Shown piece by piece: positions 10,376 to 13,444 of a stretch of DNA of 13,444 bases. The number at the start of each line of letters is the position of its first letter. The first letter of the stretch is position 1. The DNA comes from Saccoglossus kowalevskii (lineage: Eukaryota > Hemichordata > Enteropneusta > Harrimaniidae). The stretch is from positions 1 through 13,444 of the forward strand of contig NW_003128198.1 of assembly GCF_000003605.2 (NCBI RefSeq), given 5' to 3'. Both the position numbers and the translations under genes were made by a program. The notes beneath the pieces were generated by a model. It was given only the letters and a program-made list of their open reading frames with translations. It had not been told where the DNA came from and searched no databases.

Positions 10376-11248
10376 GTATTCCTAGAATACTGGTGTGAAA
10401 GCCAGTTGTGTTCCTAGACACTGGTGTGAAAGCCAGTTGTATTCCTAGACACTGGTGTGAAAGCCAGTTGTATTCCTAGACACTGGTGTGAAAGCCAGTT
10501 GTGTTTCTAGACACTGCTGTGAAAGCCAGTTGTATTCCTAAACACTGGTGTGAAAGCCAGTTGTGTTTCTAGACACTGCTGTGAAAACCAGTTGTATTCC
10601 TAGACACTGGTGTGAAAGCCAGTTGTATTCTTAGACACTGGTGTGAAAGCCAGTTGTATTCCTAGACACTGGTGTGAAAGCCAGTTGTATTGCTTAGCAC
10701 TGGTGCGAACGACAGTTGTATTCATAGACACTGGTGTGAAAGCCAGTTGTATTCCTAGACACTGGTGTGAAAGCCAGTTGTATTTCTAGACACTGCTGTG
10801 AAAGCCAGTTTTATTCTTAGACACTGGTGTGAAAGCCAGTTGTATTCCTAGACACTGCTGTGAAAGCCAGTTGTATTGCTTAGCACTGGTGTGAAAGCCA
10901 GTTGTATTGCTTAGCACTGGTACGAAAGCCAGTTGTATTTCTAGACACTGCTGTGAAAGCCAGTTTTATTCTTAGACACTGGTGTGAAAGCCAGTTGTAT
11001 TCCTAGACACTGGTGTGAAAGCCAGTTGTATTCTTAGACACTGGTGTGAAAGCCAGTTGTATTCCTAGACACTGGTGTAAAGCCAGTTGTATTCTTAGAC
11101 ACTGGTGTGAAAGCCAGTTGTATTCTTAGACACTGGTGCGAAACCCAGTTGTATTGATGGGCACTGGTGTGAAACCCAGTTGTATTCCTAGACACTGGTG
11201 CGAAGCCTAGTTGTACTGCTGGACACTGGTGTGAAACCCAGTTGTATT

Positions 11249-11905
11249 GCTTGACAGTGGTGTGAAACCCAGTTGTATTCCTAGACACTGGTGTGAAAGC
11301 CAGTTGTGTTCCTAGACACTGGTGTGAAAGCCAGTTGTATTCCTAGAAACTGGTGTGAAAACCAGTTGTATTCCTAGACACTGGTATGAAAGCCAGTTGT
11401 ATTCCTAGACATTAGTGTGAAGGTCAGTTGTATTCCTAGACACTGGTGTGAAACCCAGTTGTATTCCTAGACATTAGTGTGAAAGCCAGTTGTATTCCTA
11501 GACATTAGTGTGAAAGCCAGTTGTATTCCTAGACATTAGTGTGAAAGCCAGTTGTATTCCTAGACACTGGTGTGATACCCAGTTGTATTCCTAGACACTG
11601 GTGTGAAACCCAGTTGTATTCTTAGACACTGGTGTGAAAGCCAGTTGTATTCCTCGACACTGGTGTGAAAGCCAGTTGTATTCCTAGATACTGGTGTGAA
11701 AGCCAGTTGTATTCCTAGACACTGGTGTGAAAGCCAGTTGTATTCCTAGGATACTGGTGTGAAAGCCAGTTGTGTTCCTAGACACTGGTGTGAAAGCCAG
11801 TTGTATTCCTAGACACTGGTGTGAAAGCCAGTTGTATTCCTAGACACTGGTGTGAAAGCCAGTTGTGTTTCTAGACACTGCTGTGAAAGCCAGTTGTATT
11901 CCTAG
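11249..11905. repeat. 1.46-kb higher-order repeat, partial copy C
   Basis: It aligns with 8488-9144 at a constant offset of 2,761 bp: GCTTGACAG 8488 and 11249, GATACC 8813 and 11574, CCTAGG 8984 and 11745. Noted differences are CCTAGAAAC at about 11344 and TGCTGTG at about 11880 where copy B has TGTTGTG. At about 11905 it switches to a different block, continuing as 10015 does rather than as 9150 does. This is a clear recombination-type junction. Confidence 0.85.
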
Positions 11906-12267
11906 ACACTGGTGTGAAAGCCAGTTGTATTCCTAGACGTTAGTGTGAAGGTCAGTTGTATTCCTAGACACTGGTGTGAAACCCAGTTGTATTCCTAGAC
12001 ATTAGTGTGAAACCCAGTTGTATTCCTAGACATTAGTGTGAAAGCCAGTTGTATTCCTAGACATTAGTGTGAAAGCCAGTTGTATTCCTAGACACTGGTG
12101 TGAAACCCAGTTGTATTCCTAGACACTGGTGTGAAACCCAGTTGTATTCTTAGACACTGGTGTGAAAGCCAGTTGTATTCCTCGACACTGGTGTGAAAGC
12201 CAGTTGTATTCCTAGATACTGGTGTGAAAGAAAGTTGTATTCCTAGACACTGGTGTGAAAGCCAGTT
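11859..12267. repeat. block D, copy 2 (GACGTTAG marked)
   Basis: The partner of 9967-10375, with GACGTTAG at 11936 and GAAGGTCAG at 11947. It overlaps the tail of partial copy C, so the switch from copy C to block D sequence took place inside shared canonical units. Private change: GAAAGAAAGTTG at about 12228 in place of GAAAGCCAGTTG. Confidence 0.8.
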
Positions 12268-12390
12268 GTATTCCTAGACACTGGTGTGAAAGCCAGTTCT
12301 ATTCCTAGACACTGGTGTGAAAGCCAGTTGTGTTTCTAGACACTGCTGTGAAAGCCAGTTGTATTCCCAGACACTGGTGTGAAAGCCAGT

Positions 12391-12470
12391 TGTATTCCTG
12401 GACACTGGTATGAACCCTGTTGTGTTCCTAGGCACTGCTGTGAAAGCAGTTGTATTCTAGATACTGGTGT
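12391..12470. repeat. run of damaged monomers at the domain III/IV junction
   Basis: Consecutive units carry private damage: GGTATGAACCCTGTTGTG (lost bases and CCCTG), GGCACTGCTG, GAAAGCAGTTG (one C lost) and TATTCTAGATAC (one C lost). Nowhere else do so many indels cluster. To the left the array is domain III type and to the right domain II type, so this looks like a scar or an old fusion point. Confidence 0.65.
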
Positions 12471-13438
12471 GAAAGTCAGTTGTATTCCTAGACACTGGTG
12501 TGAAAGCCAGTTGTATTCCTAGACACTGGTGTGAAACCCAGTTGTATTCCTAGACACTGATGTGAAAGCCAGTTGTATTCTTAGACACTGGTGTGAAAGC
12601 CAGTTGTATTCCTAGACACTGGTGTGAAAGCCAGCTGTATTCCTAGACACTGGTGTGAAAGCCAGTTGTATTCCTAGACACTGGTGTGAAGCCAGCTGTA
12701 TTTCTAGACACTGGTGTGAAAGCCAGTTGTATTCCTAGACACTGGTATGAAAGCCAGCTGTATTCCTAGACATTAGTGTGAAAGTCAGTTGTATTCCTAG
12801 ACACTGGTGTGAAAGCCAGTTGTATTCCTAGACACAGGTGTGAAAGCCAGTTGTATTCCTAGACAATGGTGTGAAAGTCAGTTGTATTTCTAGACACTGG
12901 TGTGAAAGCCACTTGTATTCCTAGACACTGGTGTGAAGCCAGCTGTATTTCTAGACACTGGTATGAAAGCCAGTTGTATTCCTAGACACTGGTATGAAAG
13001 CCAGTTGTTTTCCTAGACACTGGTATGAAAGCCAGCTGTATTCCTAGACACTGGTATGAAACCCAGTTGTATTCCTAGACACTGGTGTGAAAGCCAGTTG
13101 TATTCCGAGACACTGGTATGAAACCCAGTTGTATTCCTAGACACTGGTGTAAAGCCAGTTGTATTCCTAGACATTAGTGTGAAAGTCAGTTGTATTCCTA
13201 GACACTGGTATGAAAGCCAGTTGTATTCCTAGACTCTGGTGAGAAAGCCAGCTGTATTCCTAGACACTGGTATGAAACCCAGCTGTATTCCTAGACACTG
13301 GTGTGAAAGCCAGTTGTATTCCTAGACACTGGTGTGAAAGCCAGTTGTATTCCTAGACACTTGTGTGAAAGCCATCTGTATTCCTAGACACTGGTGTGAA
13401 AGCCAGTTGTATTCCTAGACACAGGTGTGAAAGCCAGT
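12400..13438. repeat. array domain IV: return to domain II type units
   Basis: CAGCTG, GGTATG and 30-bp GAAGCC units reappear from about 12620 after being absent through domain III. The stretch 12825-13382 aligns with 3843-4400 at a constant offset of 8,982 bp, with private changes such as GGTGAGAAAG at about 13238 and TTCCGAGAC at about 13105. Units with ACAGGTGTG occur at 12834 and 13421. Confidence 0.8.
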
Positions 13439-13444
13439 GATGAA
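13439..13444. repeat. probable right edge of the array
   Basis: After GAAAGCCAGT the sequence reads GATGAA where the consensus continues TGTATT, so five of six bases differ. Single units in the array rarely carry more than a few changes, so this abrupt loss suggests unique flanking sequence begins at about 13439. Six bases are too few to be certain. Confidence 0.45.

Larger units (their letters stand above)
7165..12095. repeat. recurrent ATTAG cassette (about six units), seven copies in domain III
   Basis: The module runs GGTATGAAAGCC (or canonical), ATTAG with GAAGGTCAG, GAAACCC, then two or three ATTAG units with GAAACCC or GAAAGCC. The GAAGGTCAG unit lies at 7200, 8131, 8658, 9589, 10055, 11419 and 11947. 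Spacings are 931, 527, 931, 466, 1364 and 528 bp, and 931+527 equals the 1,458-bp unit. Two older copies sit in domain II at 1968 and 5032. The cassette predates the split of the two domains. Confidence 0.8.
6950..12400. repeat. array domain III: higher-order repeat domain
   Basis: This domain lacks CAGCTG units and the 30-bp GAAGCC units. It carries 32-bp CCTAGGATAC units, TTTCTAGA with TGCTGTG or TGTTGTG, TTGCTTAGCACTGG, GATGGGC and TTGCTTGACAGTGG variants. These recur in fixed order at 1,458-bp spacing and in partial copies. The part 10500-11150 is an irregular mix with several TTGCTTAGC units (10692, and twice near 10877-10913) and one 30-bp GTGTAAAGCC unit at 11076. No gene is seen. Confidence 0.7.
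1..13444. repeat. 31-bp tandem repeat array (minisatellite/satellite), about 434 copies
   Basis: The whole window is head-to-tail copies of one 31-bp unit, with first part CTGGTGTGAAAGCCAG and second part TTGTATTCCTAGACA. The period is seen directly: TGAAAGCCA at 481 recurs at 512 and onward. Most units differ from consensus by zero to three bases. Recurrent variants are GAAACCC for GAAAGCC, ATTAGTG for ACTGGTG, GGTATG for GGTGTG, CAGCTG for CAGTTG, TTCTTAG for TTCCTAG, and TTGCTTAG or TTGATGGG. Length variants of 29, 30, 32, 33 and 34 bp occur. No gene, RNA gene, transposon or unique insert interrupts the array. Orientation never flips. A eukaryotic satellite or large minisatellite is the natural reading. 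I do not recognise a named family. Confidence 0.98.

Noticed and set aside
1582-11288. Eight minus-strand open frames of 64-105 codons (1582-1806, 3102-3326, 6133-6357, 6443-6760, 6679-6945, 8303-8527, 10227-10421, 11034-11288) encoding NTTGFHTSV-type repeats.
   Set aside because: All begin at GTG (minus strand of CAC), not ATG, and end at a TAG or TAA within the repeat. A 31-bp unit rotates through three frames, giving one 31-residue peptide period with one consensus stop (TAG from CTA) per 93 bp. The open stretches arise where variants such as CTGG, CCAAG or CTTG remove that stop. Two of them overlap in different frames. No promoter, start context or domain is seen.
1-13444. CRISPR array.
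   Set aside because: There are no unique spacers. The units abut directly and the whole 31-bp period is repeated, with no alternation of conserved repeat and variable spacer.
1-13444. Telomeric repeat or bacterial iteron origin.
   Set aside because: The unit does not resemble any telomere repeat I know. Iteron arrays have few copies beside a replication gene and AT-rich DNA, whereas here there are hundreds of copies and no gene.
1-13444. Coding tandem repeat (mucin- or silk-like exon) on either strand.
   Set aside because: The unit length is not a multiple of three, 29-, 30-, 32-, 33- and 34-bp units occur freely, and the plus strand meets TGA (GTGTGAAA) and TAG (CCTAGACA) in consensus. There is no frame conservation.
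1-13444. N-glycosylation sequons (NTT) in the minus-strand peptides as a sign of a secreted repeat protein.
   Set aside because: They are a by-product of translating AATACAACT in one phase of the repeat. With the reading frames themselves rejected, they carry no weight.
1-13444. Assembly artefact producing the whole array.
   Set aside because: An artefact would give identical copies. Here units differ in an ordered way with private mutations and graded divergence of duplications. Copy number in the nearly identical 1,458-bp repeat could still be misassembled.
1-13444. NF1-type binding sites from GCCAG, and XbaI/PvuII-like palindromes (TCTAGA, CAGCTG) as functional sites.
   Set aside because: The NF1 palindrome partner TTGGC is absent at the right spacing. 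TCTAGA and CAGCTG are single-base unit variants, useful as domain markers but with no evidence of function.

Overview
The window is a single tandem array from end to end. I see no gene, RNA gene or transposon. The repeat unit is 31 bp, and 13,444/31 gives about 434 head-to-tail copies in one orientation. The consensus unit can be read as CTGGTGTGAAAGCCAG followed directly by TTGTATTCCTAGACA. It is about 45% GC and has no CpG in its canonical form. An array of this size, with no cargo and strong higher-order structure, points to a eukaryotic minisatellite or satellite locus. A vertebrate or other large-genome animal is plausible, but the sequence does not allow a species call.

Layout, from variant monomers used as markers. 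Domain I (about 1-1930) is mostly canonical units plus TGTTTCTAGACACTGCTG variants, and contains a block (1126-1440) related to domain III. Domain II (about 1930-6950) is rich in GGTATGAAA units, CAGCTG units and 30-bp units that have lost one A. It contains a large ancestral duplication (about 1931-3380 and 4991-6410). Domain III (about 6950-12400) contains a young higher-order repeat of 1,458 bp (47 monomers), present as two full adjacent copies and further partial copies. Domain IV (about 12400-13438) returns to domain II type and aligns with 3843-4400 at a constant offset of 8,982 bp. The order is therefore III-like, II, III, II-like, which suggests large segmental copying inside the array.

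The first bases and the last six bases depart from the consensus, so the window seems to be cut close to the true array edges.

The open reading frames in the array all lie on the minus strand, start at GTG, and encode a 31-residue periodic peptide. They follow from a 31-bp unit (not a multiple of 3) in which sporadic variants remove the one stop codon met every 93 bp, and I do not annotate them as genes. The most suggestive functional signal is the invariant core GGTGTGA, which matches the T-box transcription factor half-site and recurs roughly every three helical turns, hundreds of times. Any role as a binding platform is inference.
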